Source: Microbacterium sp.
Lineage (GTDB): Bacteria > Actinomycetota > Actinomycetes > Actinomycetales > Microbacteriaceae
Assembly (NCBI RefSeq): GCF_031178525.1
Contig: NZ_JAPSJA010000005.1
Coordinates: 1-34,625 of the forward strand
Direction: 5' to 3'
DNA: 34,625 nt
In this document: piece by piece, positions 1 to 9,955 of the stretch
Layout of the letters: each line of letters begins with the position of its first letter
Numbering within the stretch: position 1 is the first letter of the stretch
Position numbers and translations under genes: made by a program
The notes under the pieces: model-generated
Told to the model about the DNA's origin: nothing
The model's database searches: none
The model's input: the letters and a program-made list of their open reading frames with translations, nothing else

Positions 1-777
1 CCCGCCTACGTGGCGGCGGCGCGCGAGCGCGTGCCCTTCGTCGTCCACGAGGCGAACGCGAAGCCGGGGTTGGCCAACGTGCTCGGCGCCCGGCGCGCTG
101 CGGCCGTCGGGGTCGCGTTTCCCGGCACCCCGCTCGCGCGGGGGGAGGTCGTCGGGATGCCACTGCGCCGCGAGATCGTGGACCTGGATCGCACGGCACT
201 GAGGGCGCAGGCGGCGGCGGAATTCGGGCTGGATGCCGACGGGCCCGTGCTCCTCGTGTTCGGCGGCTCGCTGGGCGCGCAGCGGCTGAACGACGCGCTC
301 GCCGACTCGTGGGCCGACGTGCTCGCCGCGGGCTGGCAGCTGCTGCACGTGACGGGGGAGCGCAGCGAACTGGCCGACCCCGGCGTGCCCGGATACACCC
401 TGCGCCGCTATGTCGACCGGATGGATCTCGCCTTCGCCCTCGCCGACCTGGTCGTCTCCCGATCGGGATCGGCGACCGTCAGCGAGGTGAGCGCACTCGG
501 CATCCCCGCCGTCTACGTGCCCTATGCCGTCGGCAACGGCGAGCAGCGACTCAACGCGGCCTCCGCCGTCGAGGCGGGCGCCGCCATCCTGCTCGACGAT
601 GCGGCCTTCGACGGCGACGCGGTGCGCACCCGGGTGATCCCGCTGCTCGGCGACCCTGAGCGGCTCGCGCGCATGACCGCGGCAGCCGCGGAGGTCGGTA
701 CGCGCACCGGCACCGAGGACCTCGTCGCGCTCGTCGACAGGGCCGTCGCGGACAGGGCCGCCACCGGCGGAAAGTAG
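1..777 (+). CDS. murG: UDP-N-acetylglucosamine--N-acetylmuramyl-(pentapeptide) pyrophosphoryl-undecaprenol GlcNAc transferase, 5'-truncated by the window
   Basis: Open frame from base 1 (PAYVAAARERVPFVVHEANAKPGLAN...); GT28-type C-terminal motifs (FGGSLGAQRLND, SRSGSATVSEV); directly precedes murC. Confidence 0.95.
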   Translation, partial: PAYVAAARERVPFVVHEANAKPGLANVLGARRAAAVGVAFPGTPLARGEVVGMPLRREIVDLDRTALRAQAAAEFGLDADGPVLLVFGGSLGAQRLNDALADSWADVLAAGWQLLHVTGERSELADPGVPGYTLRRYVDRMDLAFALADLVVSRSGSATVSEVSALGIPAVYVPYAVGNGEQRLNAASAVEAGAAILLDDAAFDGDAVRTRVIPLLGDPERLARMTAAAAEVGTRTGTEDLVALVDRAVADRAATGGK

Positions 778-789
778 ACTGAACGCGAC

Positions 790-2190
790 ATGATCAGACC
801 CGACCTCTCTCTCCCGATCCCCGAAACCATCCGCTGCGCCCACTTCATCGGCATCGGCGGTTCGGGCATGAGCGGGCTCGCCCGGATGTTCCTCGACGCC
901 GGCATCCGCGTGTCGGGTTCCGACCGCGCCGACAGCGACAACCTGCGCGCGCTGGCAGAGGCCGGAGCGGTCGTGCACGTCGGCCATGATGCCGCCCACC
1001 TCGGGGAAGCCGACACGGTTGTGCACACCGGAGCCATCTGGCCCGAGAACCCGGAGTTCGTCACGGCGAAGCAGCGCGGTCTGCACGTGATCCACCGTTC
1101 GCAGGCGCTGCACTGGCTCATCGGCGGAAGCCGGCTGGTGTCGGTCGCCGGCGCGCACGGCAAGACCACGTCGACCGGCATGCTCGTCACCGCGCTCCAG
1201 GCGCTCGGCGCCGACCCCAGTTTCGTCAACGGCGGCGTGATCGAGCAGCTCGGCACGTCGAGTGCGACAGGCGCCGATCCGCTGTTCGTCATCGAGGCGG
1301 ACGAGTCCGACGGGACCTTCCTGCTCTACGACACCGCGATCGCGCTGATCACGAACGTCGACCCCGATCACCTCGATTTCTTCAGCTCGGAGGACGCCTT
1401 CTACGACGCCTTCGTGCGGTTCGGGAACGAGGCGTCCGAGGCCGTGGTGATCTCCAGCGACGACCCTGGCGCGCAGCGCGTTCGGGCAGGCCTCCGGCAT
1501 CCGAACGTTCTCACTTTCGGCCAGACGGCGGATGCCGGGCTGCGCATCGACGACATCGTCGCACGCGGGCCCGTCTCCGCGACCCTCGTGCACGGCGGCG
1601 AGTCGGCGCGCATGCAGCTGCAGGTGCCCGGCGCCCACAACGCGATCAACGCGGCAGGCGCCGTCGCGGTGCTGCTCACCCTCGGCCATGTCCTGCCCGA
1701 CGCCGTCCGCGCCGTCGAGGGGTTCGGTGGCACGGTTCGCCGGCTGGAGCGGCACGGCGAGGCCCGCGGGGTAGAGGTGTACGACGACTACTCGCATCAC
1801 CCGACCGAGGTTCGCGCCGCGCTCGAGGCGATGCGCAGCATCGCCGGTGAGGGCCGCATCATCGCGATCCAGCAGCCGCACACGTACTCGCGCACGCAGC
1901 ACATGTTCCGCGAGTTCGCCGAGGTTCTCGAAGAACTCGCCGACCACACGGTCATGCTCGACGTGTACGGCGCGCGGGAGGACCCGGTTCCCGGCGTGAC
2001 CGGCGAACTGGTCAGCGGCGCGTTCTCCGACCCCGCGAAGGTGCACTACGTGCCGGACTGGCAGGACGCCGCCGACTATACGGCGCAGGTCGCGAAAGAC
2101 GGCGACTACGTCGTCACCCTCGGATGCGGCAACGTCTACCAGATCATCCCGCAGGTGCTCGATTCCCTTCGGCGGACTCCCGGAGCCTGA
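790..2190 (+). CDS. murC: UDP-N-acetylmuramate--L-alanine ligase
   Basis: [22 protein letters not shown]-terminus, [12 protein letters not shown]-binding motif, [11 protein letters not shown] motif; dcw context. Confidence 0.97.
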   Translation: MIRPDLSLPIPETIRCAHFIGIGGSGMSGLARMFLDAGIRVSGSDRADSDNLRALAEAGAVVHVGHDAAHLGEADTVVHTGAIWPENPEFVTAKQRGLHVIHRSQALHWLIGGSRLVSVAGAHGKTTSTGMLVTALQALGADPSFVNGGVIEQLGTSSATGADPLFVIEADESDGTFLLYDTAIALITNVDPDHLDFFSSEDAFYDAFVRFGNEASEAVVISSDDPGAQRVRAGLRHPNVLTFGQTADAGLRIDDIVARGPVSATLVHGGESARMQLQVPGAHNAINAAGAVAVLLTLGHVLPDAVRAVEGFGGTVRRLERHGEARGVEVYDDYSHHPTEVRAALEAMRSIAGEGRIIAIQQPHTYSRTQHMFREFAEVLEELADHTVMLDVYGAREDPVPGVTGELVSGAFSDPAKVHYVPDWQDAADYTAQVAKDGDYVVTLGCGNVYQIIPQVLDSLRRTPGA

Positions 2191-2191
2191 C

Positions 2192-3151
2192 ATGCGACGC
2201 CCGGCACCGCTGCCCGCATCGGCGGACGAGCCCGAGGGAGACCGGCCTGCCCGGCGTGGGCGCCGCGCCGTCGTGGCCGACCCGCCCGAGGCGGTCGTCG
2301 GCGATCGGGATGCCGTCGCGACGCCGCCGGCGGGCGGGGCGGCGGACACGGCGCCGGTCGACGTGCAGGTCGTCGAGGTGAAGGACGTCGAGCGGGAGCT
2401 GAGCAGCGTCGACGTATGGCGGGCGGCGAGGGCGCGTCGCAAGGCGCTGCGCGCCGAGATCCGCCGCTTCACCCAGCGCTCGCGCCGGCGACGGATGCTG
2501 TGGTGGGGAACGCTCGGAGCCGTGCTCGCGCTCGTGGTCGGCAGCGTGGTGGCCGCGTACAGTCCGCTGTTCGCGGTCGAGAAGATCACCGTCGCCGGCG
2601 CGGAGAGCCTCGATCCCGCGGCTGTGGAGCAGGCGCTCGGCGCGCAGTTGGGAACCCCGCTGGCGCTCGTCGACGCGAGCGAGGTGAAATCCGCCCTCGT
2701 CGCTTTCCCCATCATCGAGTCCTACGCGCTGGAGGCGCGTCCGCCGCACGAACTGCTGGTGCGCATCGTCGAGCGAACCCCGATCGGGGTCATCCGATCG
2801 GACGCCGGATTCTCACTGGTCGATGCTGCCGGCGTCGTGCTGGCCACCACCGAGCAGGCGCCCGAGGGGCAGCCGCTGCTCGAGATCTCGGGCGGCAGGG
2901 ACTCGGCGGCATTCCGCAGCGCCGGGATGGTCGTCCGCACTCTTCCGGCCGACCTGCGCGCCACCGTGGTCGGCGTGCGGGCCACCTCAGCGGACGACGT
3001 CACGCTCAGTCTGCAGGGGGACCGCACGGTGATCTGGGGCAGCGCCGAGAACTCCGTCAAGAAGGCCACGGCTCTGGTCAAGGTGATGGCCGCCGCACCG
3101 GACGCGCGCACCTTCGACGTCTCCTCGCCCTCGGTCGCCGTCGTCGGCTGA
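2192..3151 (+). CDS. ftsQ: Cell division protein FtsQ (POTRA domain)
   Basis: Basic cytoplasmic N-terminus, one TM segment (MLWWGTLGAVLALVVGSVVAAY), POTRA-like FAVEKITVAGAESLDPAAVEQAL; lies between murC and ftsZ. Confidence 0.92.
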   Translation: MRRPAPLPASADEPEGDRPARRGRRAVVADPPEAVVGDRDAVATPPAGGAADTAPVDVQVVEVKDVERELSSVDVWRAARARRKALRAEIRRFTQRSRRRRMLWWGTLGAVLALVVGSVVAAYSPLFAVEKITVAGAESLDPAAVEQALGAQLGTPLALVDASEVKSALVAFPIIESYALEARPPHELLVRIVERTPIGVIRSDAGFSLVDAAGVVLATTEQAPEGQPLLEISGGRDSAAFRSAGMVVRTLPADLRATVVGVRATSADDVTLSLQGDRTVIWGSAENSVKKATALVKVMAAAPDARTFDVSSPSVAVVG

Positions 3152-3251
3152 GCACGCATCATCGGGGATCGCCACGACACGCCGTGTCGCTGCGAGCGGA
3201 CGGGGCCCGCTGGCCTACCGTCGATCAAAGAACGCAATACCGGGAAATAGT

Positions 3252-3280
3252 TTAACCCTCTTCTTGAGGTTTAAGGTTTA
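3252..3280. promoter_or_regulatory. AT-rich imperfect palindrome plus tandem heptamer upstream of ftsZ
   Basis: TTAACCCTC (3252-3260) / GAGGTTTAA (3266-3274), 8 of 9 pairs; tandem AGGTTTA at 3267-3273 and 3274-3280. Confidence 0.55.
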
Positions 3281-3313
3281 TCCCTCGTCAGGCTCGAATA
3301 ACGGAGGCCGGCC

Positions 3314-4453
3314 ATGAGCCAGAACCAGAACTACCTCGCCGTGATCAAGGTCGTCGGCGTCGGCGGTGGCGGCGTCAACGCCGTCAACCGCATGATCGAA
3401 CTCGGCCTGCGCGGCGTCGAGTTCATCGCCGTGAACACCGATGCGCAGGCGCTGCTGATGAGCGACGCCGACGTCAAGCTCGACGTGGGTCGCGAGCTCA
3501 CCCGCGGGCTCGGCGCGGGCGCCGACCCTGAGGTCGGCCGTCGCGCCGCCGAGGACCACGCCGAGGAGATCGAGCAGGCGCTGACCGGAGCCGACATGGT
3601 CTTCGTCACCGCCGGAGAGGGCGGCGGCACCGGCACCGGCGGTGCTCCCGTTGTGGCGCGCATCGCGAAGTCGATCGGCGCTCTGACCATCGGTGTCGTC
3701 ACCAAGCCGTTCTCCTTCGAGGGGCGCCGCCGGCAGAGCCAGGCCGAGGCCGGTGTGGCCAAGCTGAAGGAAGAGGTCGACACCCTCATCGTCGTCCCCA
3801 ACGACCGTCTGCTGGAGATCAGTGACCGCGGCATCTCGATGATCGAGGCGTTCGCCACCGCCGACCAGGTTCTCCTCGCCGGTGTCCAGGGCATCACGGA
3901 CCTGATCACCACGCCGGGGCTGATCAACCTCGACTTCGCCGATGTGAAGTCGGTGATGCAGGGAGCAGGATCCGCACTGATGGGCATCGGCTCGGCGCGC
4001 GGTGCAGACCGGGCGATCAAGGCGGCCGAGCTCGCCGTCGAGTCGCCGCTGCTCGAAGCCTCGATCGAGGGCGCGCACGGCGTGCTGCTGTCGATCCAGG
4101 GCGGGTCCAACCTCGGCATCTTCGAGATCCACGACGCCGCCGACCTCGTCAAGGAGGCCGCTCACCCCGAGGCGAACATCATCTTCGGTACGGTCATCGA
4201 CGACACGCTCGGCGACGAGGTCCGGGTCACGGTGATCGCTGCCGGCTTCGACGGCGGCCAGCCCGCGACGAAGCTGGAGCCGATGGTCGTCGAGCGCCCC
4301 GCCGCGACCCCGCTGCCCGAGGTTCGTCTTGAGGAGGATGAGCCCGAGCGCAAGCCCGAGCCGGCCAGGCCGGCGGCCCCCGCGCCGGTGTCGTCGAGCA
4401 TCGACCCGGCGTTCGCCGACGAGGACCTCGACATCCCCGAGTTCCTGAGGTGA
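3314..4453 (+). CDS. ftsZ: Cell division protein FtsZ
   Basis: Tubulin-signature [28 protein letters not shown]-terminal tail [14 protein letters not shown] ribosome-binding site upstream. Confidence 0.99.
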   Translation: MSQNQNYLAVIKVVGVGGGGVNAVNRMIELGLRGVEFIAVNTDAQALLMSDADVKLDVGRELTRGLGAGADPEVGRRAAEDHAEEIEQALTGADMVFVTAGEGGGTGTGGAPVVARIAKSIGALTIGVVTKPFSFEGRRRQSQAEAGVAKLKEEVDTLIVVPNDRLLEISDRGISMIEAFATADQVLLAGVQGITDLITTPGLINLDFADVKSVMQGAGSALMGIGSARGADRAIKAAELAVESPLLEASIEGAHGVLLSIQGGSNLGIFEIHDAADLVKEAAHPEANIIFGTVIDDTLGDEVRVTVIAAGFDGGQPATKLEPMVVERPAATPLPEVRLEEDEPERKPEPARPAAPAPVSSSIDPAFADEDLDIPEFLR

Positions 4454-5163
4454 GCGAACGCGGGCCCGTGAGTCTGCAGGAGCGGCTGTCGGCGATCGAT
4501 GAGCAGATCGCCGACGCCGCCCGCCGGGCCGATCGGGATGCGAGCGAGATCACCCGCATCGTGGTGACCAAGTTCCACCCCGCCCAGCTCGTGCAGGAGC
4601 TCGCCGCGCTCGGGGTCACCGATGTCGGCGAGAACCGGCAGCAGGAGCTGACGGCGAAACGCGCCGCCCTTCGCGACGCGCACGGGCCCGGCCTCGATCA
4701 GCTGCGGTGGCACTACATCGGACAGGCGCAGACCAACAAGGCCGCCGCCATTCGACGCGATGCGGATGCCGTCCACTCGGTCGACCGCGTCAAGCTCGCC
4801 GAGGCGCTGCACCGGGCCGCTGCCGACCTGCATCCGCTCGACGTGCTCGTCCAGGTGAACCTCACGCAGGATCCCGGCCGCGGCGGCGTCGCGCCGGACG
4901 AGGCCGGTGCGCTGGCCGAACGCATCCTCGAGCTCGACACTCTGCGATTGCGCGGCGTGATGGCTGTGGCACCACTGGACGAACCGCCCGCTCCGGCATT
5001 CGCCCGGTTGCGCGCGGTGGCCGACGGCATCCGCCGCATCGCACCGGATGCGACGTGGATCTCCGCCGGGATGACCGGCGACTTCGCCGAGGCGATCGAC
5101 GCGGGTGCGACACACCTGCGGATCGGCTCGGCAATCACAGGACCCCGCCCCGACCGGGGTTAA
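4450..5163 (+). CDS. YggS-family PLP-binding protein
   Basis: [66 protein letters not shown] start overlaps the ftsZ stop. Confidence 0.93.
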   Translation: MSERGPVSLQERLSAIDEQIADAARRADRDASEITRIVVTKFHPAQLVQELAALGVTDVGENRQQELTAKRAALRDAHGPGLDQLRWHYIGQAQTNKAAAIRRDADAVHSVDRVKLAEALHRAAADLHPLDVLVQVNLTQDPGRGGVAPDEAGALAERILELDTLRLRGVMAVAPLDEPPAPAFARLRAVADGIRRIAPDATWISAGMTGDFAEAIDAGATHLRIGSAITGPRPDRG

Positions 5164-5206
5164 CCTTTCAACCAGACCAGCCCGACAGTTCGACACGGAG
5201 GACACG

Positions 5207-5683
5207 ATGGGTAACCCGCTGAAGAAGACCATGGTGTATCTCGGCCTCGCCGATGAGGAAGAGGTGTACGAGGAGCAGCCCGCCGCGACACCCGCGCGCG
5301 CCTCCCGTGAGCGCGATCGCGATCGTGAGCGCGACGAGCAGCCGCCGGCACCCGTCACTCCGCTGCGCCGTCCCGTTGAGGTCCGCCAGCCTGCCGCGGG
5401 CACCGTGAACGAGATCCTCACCGTGCACCCCAAGCAGTACCGCGATGCTCAGGTGATCGCCGAGAACTTCCGCGAGGGCGTACCGGTGATCATCAACCTC
5501 TCGCAGATGAGCGATGCTGACGCTCGCCGTCTGATCGACTTCGCCAGCGGCCTGTCGCTCGGTCTGTACGGGCGCATCGAGCGCGTGACGAGCAAGGTCT
5601 TCCTTCTCTCGCCCGAGAACATCGCCGTCTCGGGTCAAGGCACCATTGCGCAGGCGGATTCCGCCTCGTTCGATCACTCCTGA
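5207..5683 (+). CDS. sepF: Cell division protein SepF
   Basis: [20 protein letters not shown]-terminus and conserved DUF552 core ([42 protein letters not shown]). ATG 5207 preferred over the upstream ORF start (ACGGAGGA RBS). Confidence 0.96.
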   Translation: MGNPLKKTMVYLGLADEEEVYEEQPAATPARASRERDRDRERDEQPPAPVTPLRRPVEVRQPAAGTVNEILTVHPKQYRDAQVIAENFREGVPVIINLSQMSDADARRLIDFASGLSLGLYGRIERVTSKVFLLSPENIAVSGQGTIAQADSASFDHS

Positions 5684-5689
5684 TCCGCG

Positions 5690-5989
5690 GTGGGCTCTGT
5701 TCTCAGCATCATCGGCGGCATCGTCGAACTGGTGCTGACTCTCTACATCGTGGTGCTCATCGCACGGCTGGTCCTGGAATACATCCCGCTGTTCAACCGG
5801 GGATGGCGCCCCCAGGGCTTCGGGCTGGTCGCCGCCGAAGCGGTGTACACCGTCACGGATCCGCCGATCCGCTTCTTCCGCCGTCTGATCCCGCCGCTGC
5901 GCATCGGCACGCTCGCACTCGATTTCGGCTTCGCGCTGACGATGCTGTGCGTGCTGATCCTGATGTCCATCGTCCGCGCCGTCACCTGA
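5690..5989 (+). CDS. YggT family membrane protein
   Basis: About 99 aa, two TM segments, FRRLIPPLRIGTLALDFGFALTML motif; between sepF and divIVA. Confidence 0.9.
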   Translation: MGSVLSIIGGIVELVLTLYIVVLIARLVLEYIPLFNRGWRPQGFGLVAAEAVYTVTDPPIRFFRRLIPPLRIGTLALDFGFALTMLCVLILMSIVRAVT

Positions 5990-6002
5990 GTCGAGCACCT
6001 CA

Positions 6003-6021
6003 GTGCGACATCGCGTCGCAC
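6003..6021. promoter_or_regulatory. Perfect inverted repeat upstream of divIVA (operator or terminator candidate)
   Basis: GTGCGAC (6003-6009) - ATCGC - GTCGCAC (6015-6021); a -10-like TATGCT follows at 6034-6039. Confidence 0.5.
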
Positions 6022-6133
6022 AGACTGGGGGACTATGCTTGGCTCCCAGGCGCGCGCCCCGGGTTCGCGTCGAACGAACCACGCGCCATCTCTCAACGAC
6101 TGGCCACCGAACTCATCGAAAGAGGAGCCTCAC

Positions 6134-6697
6134 ATGGCACTGACCCCGGATGACGTCGTCCACAAGGAGTTCCAGCACGTCCGCTTCAAGGACGGCTTCG
6201 ACCCGGAAGAGGTCGACGACTACCTCGACGAGATCGTCGTTGAATGGCGCAAGACCATCGAGGAGAACAACGAGCTGAAGGCCAAGCTCGCCGCGTACGA
6301 GTCCGGTGAGAACGCCCCCGCGGCCGCCGCCGCACCCGCTGCCCCGGCCGCCTCGGGCCCCGTGGAGGCCACCAGCGCCACCGCCGGCATCATCGAGCTC
6401 GCCCAGCGTCTGCACGACGAGCACGTCGCCGAGGGCGAGGCCAAGCGCAAGCAGCTCATCGAGGAGGCGGAGGCCGAGGTCAGCCGCATCCGCAGCGAGG
6501 CCGAGGCGAAGCAGCGCGAGGAGACCGCTCGTCTCGAGCGCGAGCGCAACACCCTCGAGGGTCGCATCACCGAGCTCCGCGAGTTCGAGCGCGACTACCG
6601 CGGCAAGCTGCGCGCGCTGATCGAGGGTCAGCTGCGCGAGCTGGACCAGAAGGGTTCGTCCAGCGACGCGACCCCGGTGTCCGCCATCGGCCTGTAG
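6134..6697 (+). CDS. divIVA: DivIVA domain-containing polar growth/septum protein (Wag31-type)
   Basis: MALTPDDVVHKEFQHVRFKDGFDPEEVDDYLDEIV N-terminus, Ala-rich linker, coiled coil; AAGAGGAG RBS upstream. Confidence 0.96.
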   Translation: MALTPDDVVHKEFQHVRFKDGFDPEEVDDYLDEIVVEWRKTIEENNELKAKLAAYESGENAPAAAAAPAAPAASGPVEATSATAGIIELAQRLHDEHVAEGEAKRKQLIEEAEAEVSRIRSEAEAKQREETARLERERNTLEGRITELREFERDYRGKLRALIEGQLRELDQKGSSSDATPVSAIGL

Positions 6698-6703
6698 GTC
6701 GTC

Positions 6704-7252
6704 TTGGCAGGACGTCGCCCCATTCGTCGGTCGGCGGCCGGTGCCATCGTCGCGGTTCTCGCGGCGATCGTGCTGGCCGCCGATCAGTTTGTGAAGCACC
6801 TCACGGTGCAGAATCTGCCCGAGAACGAGGCCGTGCCCGTGCTCGGCGAGTTCCTGCAACTGCACTTCGTGCGCAACTCGGGTGCAGCGTTCTCGATCGG
6901 CGCCGGCATGACATGGATCTTCACCATCGCGCTGGCGGTCGTGACGGTCATCATCGTCTGGAAGGCGCTCGACATCCGCTCGCGCATCTGGGCGGTCGTC
7001 CTCGGCTGCCTGCTGGGCGGCGTACTCGGAAACCTCACGGACCGACTGTTCCGTGAGCCGGGCTTCGCCGTCGGTCACGTGGTGGACATGATCTCCATGC
7101 CCTGGATGATGCCCGCGATCTTCAACGTGGCCGACATCTTCATCGTCTGCGGGATGATCGTCGTCGCGCTCCTCGTCGTGATGGGGCTGCGGCTCGACGG
7201 CACCCGCGAGCGCGATCACGTCGCGCCGGCGGATGCCGCACAGGAGAGCTGA
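6704..7252 (+). CDS. lspA: Lipoprotein signal peptidase (signal peptidase II)
   Basis: Four TM segments, catalytic [12 protein letters not shown] and [10 protein letters not shown] motifs; TTG start. Confidence 0.95.
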   Translation: MAGRRPIRRSAAGAIVAVLAAIVLAADQFVKHLTVQNLPENEAVPVLGEFLQLHFVRNSGAAFSIGAGMTWIFTIALAVVTVIIVWKALDIRSRIWAVVLGCLLGGVLGNLTDRLFREPGFAVGHVVDMISMPWMMPAIFNVADIFIVCGMIVVALLVVMGLRLDGTRERDHVAPADAAQES

Positions 7253-7254
7253 CG

Positions 7255-8175
7255 GTGGATCACCGCACACTGCCCGTCCCCGACGGTCTCGACGGCACGC
7301 GCGTGGACGCCGCGCTGGCGAAGATGCTGGGGTTCTCGCGCACCTTCGCCGCGGAGGTCGCGGAGGCCGGCGGGGTCAGCCTCGACGGAGTCGTGCTCGG
7401 CAAGTCGGACAGGCTCCGCGCCGGCGGTTGGCTCGAGGTGAGCTGGCAGCCGAAGGAGGAGCCCCGCATCGTCCCGATCGCCGTGCCTGAGCTCGGCATC
7501 GTCCACGATGACGACGACATCGTGGTGGTGGACAAGCCCACGGGCGTGGCCGCGCACCCCTCGCTCGGCTGGGAAGGCCCGACCGTGGTCGGAGCCCTCG
7601 CCGCGGCCGGCTTCCGGGTCGCCACCAGTGGCGCGCCGGAACGACAGGGCGTCGTCCACCGGCTGGACGTCGGCACCAGCGGCCTGATGGTGGTCGCGAA
7701 GACCGAGTCGGCCTACACGGCGCTGAAGCATGCGTTCAAGGACCGCACCGTGGAGAAGATCTACCACACGGTGGTGCAGGGGCACCCCGATCCGCTCGCC
7801 GGAACCATCGACGCGCCCATCGGCCGGCATCCGCACCACCAGTGGAAATTCGCGGTGACCCCCGACGGCAAGCCGTCGGTCACCCACTACGAGACGCTCG
7901 AGGCGTTCCCCGGCGCCTCGCTGCTCGAGATCCATCTCGAGACCGGACGCACGCATCAGATCCGTGTGCACATGGCGGCCCACCGGCATCCGTGCGTCGG
8001 CGACCCGCTGTATGGAGCCGACCCGACCATGTCGGCCCGGCTGGGTCTGAGCCGTCAATGGCTGCACGCGCATCAGCTCGCCTTCGCCCACCCGGCCACG
8101 GGGGAGTGGGTGCAGTTCACCTCGCCCTACCCGGACGACTTCCAGCACGCGCTGCGGCTCCTGCGCGGCGACTGA
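7255..8175 (+). CDS. RluA/RluD-family 23S rRNA pseudouridine synthase
   Basis: S4-like N-terminus, [19 protein letters not shown] catalytic motif, [14 protein letters not shown]. Confidence 0.94.
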   Translation: MDHRTLPVPDGLDGTRVDAALAKMLGFSRTFAAEVAEAGGVSLDGVVLGKSDRLRAGGWLEVSWQPKEEPRIVPIAVPELGIVHDDDDIVVVDKPTGVAAHPSLGWEGPTVVGALAAAGFRVATSGAPERQGVVHRLDVGTSGLMVVAKTESAYTALKHAFKDRTVEKIYHTVVQGHPDPLAGTIDAPIGRHPHHQWKFAVTPDGKPSVTHYETLEAFPGASLLEIHLETGRTHQIRVHMAAHRHPCVGDPLYGADPTMSARLGLSRQWLHAHQLAFAHPATGEWVQFTSPYPDDFQHALRLLRGD

Positions 8176-8215
8176 TTCGGCCCCGGATGTCGGATGCCGG
8201 TGGCACACTTTCGGC

Positions 8216-8794
8216 ATGAGTATCGAGGTGCGGCCCGCGACGGTCTTCGAGGACGTCGCCACGCTGGTCGGCCCGAAGAAGCCGACCTCGAACGTCTGCT
8301 TCTGCCTGAGCTACCGCCTCGGCAGCAAGGAGAATCTCGCCCTGCGCGGAGAGGCCAGGGCCGAGAAGGTCCGCGAGCTGTGTGCGCAGGATCCGCCGCC
8401 CGGCGTCATCGCGTACCTCGATGGCGAGCCGGTCGGCTGGGCGGCCCTGCATCCGCGTCGTGAGACGAGTTTCGCGCGCAACCGGCTGATCCCGCACGTC
8501 GACGATCTCGACGTCTGGTCGCTGTGGTGCTTCCGGGTCCGGCCCGGGTATCGCAAGCAGGGCGTGACGCATGCGCTGATCGACGGCGCCGTGGCCTACG
8601 CCGGTGAGCGCGGGGCTCCGGCTGTCGAGGGGTACCCGGTGGACAACCGTGGCGAGAAGGTGGATCTGACCATGGCGTACGTCGGCACCCGAGCGCTGTT
8701 CGAGCGGGCGGGTTTCGTGAAGGCGGCCGACACCGGATCCGTGCTCAGCGGGTTCCCGCGCGTGCTCATGCGGCTGGATCTGCGCAAGGGGTGA
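8216..8794 (+). CDS. GNAT family N-acetyltransferase
   Basis: VWSLWCFRVRPGYRKQGVTHALIDGAVAYA acetyl-CoA binding motif; C-terminal LFERAGFVKA. Confidence 0.85.
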   Translation: MSIEVRPATVFEDVATLVGPKKPTSNVCFCLSYRLGSKENLALRGEARAEKVRELCAQDPPPGVIAYLDGEPVGWAALHPRRETSFARNRLIPHVDDLDVWSLWCFRVRPGYRKQGVTHALIDGAVAYAGERGAPAVEGYPVDNRGEKVDLTMAYVGTRALFERAGFVKAADTGSVLSGFPRVLMRLDLRKG

Positions 8795-8800
8795 CGGCTC

Positions 8801-9283
8801 TCAGCGCCTGACGCGTCCGCCGCGGAAGTGTGCCGGGTCGTCCTCGGCGACGGCGAGCGCGATCCTGCGCACCTCGGACTGGTCGAGATCGCCCATCGCG
8901 GCGAGGTCGTAGAAGCCCACTTCGGAGAGCTCGCCGTCGACCGGGCGCGGGTCGCCGGAGACCCAGCTGCACCGGAACACGAGATCCAGGTAGTCCACCT
9001 GGTCGCCGTTCGCGTAGGTCACGCGAGGCAGTCGATGAACCAGCGCGAGCCGGTCGACGGACACGACCACCCCGGCCTCCTCCAGGCACTCCCGCGCGGC
9101 GGCGTCCGCCGGCTCCTCGCCGGGTTCGACGATGCCGGCGATCGGCTGCCACGCGCCATTGTCGGCACGCCGGCCGAGCATCACCTTCTCGTCGCGGAAC
9201 ACCACGGCCGTCACACCCACGAGGGGCAGCGGTTCGTGACCGACGCGCTCACGGAGACGGAGGACGAACTCGGGGGTGGGCAT
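8801..9283 (-). CDS. NUDIX hydrolase
   Basis: Nudix box GIVEPGEEPADAAARECLEEAGV. Start set at MPTPEF (9283), with TACGCT 7 nt upstream, not at the longer ORF start. Confidence 0.92.
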   Translation of the reverse strand: MPTPEFVLRLRERVGHEPLPLVGVTAVVFRDEKVMLGRRADNGAWQPIAGIVEPGEEPADAAARECLEEAGVVVSVDRLALVHRLPRVTYANGDQVDYLDLVFRCSWVSGDPRPVDGELSEVGFYDLAAMGDLDQSEVRRIALAVAEDDPAHFRGGRVRR

Positions 9284-9352
9284 ACGATTCAGCGTATCGG
9301 CGATCGATCGAAGTGCCGTGAACCGGATTCCGGCGCGAAGGCAATACAGAGT

Positions 9353-9955
9353 GTGAGCACAGACAGCGACATCATCGCCCGGTCGATCGACGAGCCAGAG
9401 GCCTTCTCGACGATCTTCGAGCGGCACGTCCGGCCGGTCGGCGGCTATATCCGCAGACGGGTCGGACCGGATGCCGTCGACGATGCGCTGAGCGAGACGT
9501 TCCTGGTGGCGTTCAACAAACGCGCCGCCTTCGATCGGAGCGTCGGATCAGCGCTGCCGTGGCTGCTCGGCATCGCCACGCGGATCGTCCGCAAGCATCG
9601 AGCCGATGAGGCCCGGCAGTGGCGATCGTTCCAGGCGGCGGCAGGTGCGTCGCCGCAGCCGGAGAGCGTGCACGGCGCGGCGGACGAGCGACTGGACGCG
9701 GATGCCGCTGTGCGTTCGCTTGCGCCGCGCATCGCGGCGCTCGCGTCGCGCGACCGCGACACCCTGCTGCTGTATGCGTGGGCGGACCTCACCTACGAGC
9801 AGATCGCCATCGCGCTCGGCATACCCATCGGCACGGTCAGGTCGCGGTTGAACCGTGTCCGGCGCAAGCTCGCACCTCCGGGTTCGCACACGGCGACCCG
9901 GCTGACCTGGATGGCGAAGGAGGAGAGCGATGTCGCTTATGGAACGCGTGCGTGA
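9353..9955 (+). CDS. RNA polymerase sigma factor, ECF type
   Basis: Region 2 (FSTIFERHVRPVGGYIRRRVG...DALSETFLVAFNKRAAFD) and region 4 HTH (DLTYEQIAIALGIPIGTVRSRLNRVRRKL). GTG 9353; the longer ORF is antisense to the NUDIX gene. Confidence 0.9.
   Translation: MSTDSDIIARSIDEPEAFSTIFERHVRPVGGYIRRRVGPDAVDDALSETFLVAFNKRAAFDRSVGSALPWLLGIATRIVRKHRADEARQWRSFQAAAGASPQPESVHGAADERLDADAAVRSLAPRIAALASRDRDTLLLYAWADLTYEQIAIALGIPIGTVRSRLNRVRRKLAPPGSHTATRLTWMAKEESDVAYGTRA

Noticed and set aside
8828-9352. N-terminal extension of the sigma-factor ORF
   Set aside because: This stretch is antisense to the NUDIX gene; sigma homology begins after GTG 9353.
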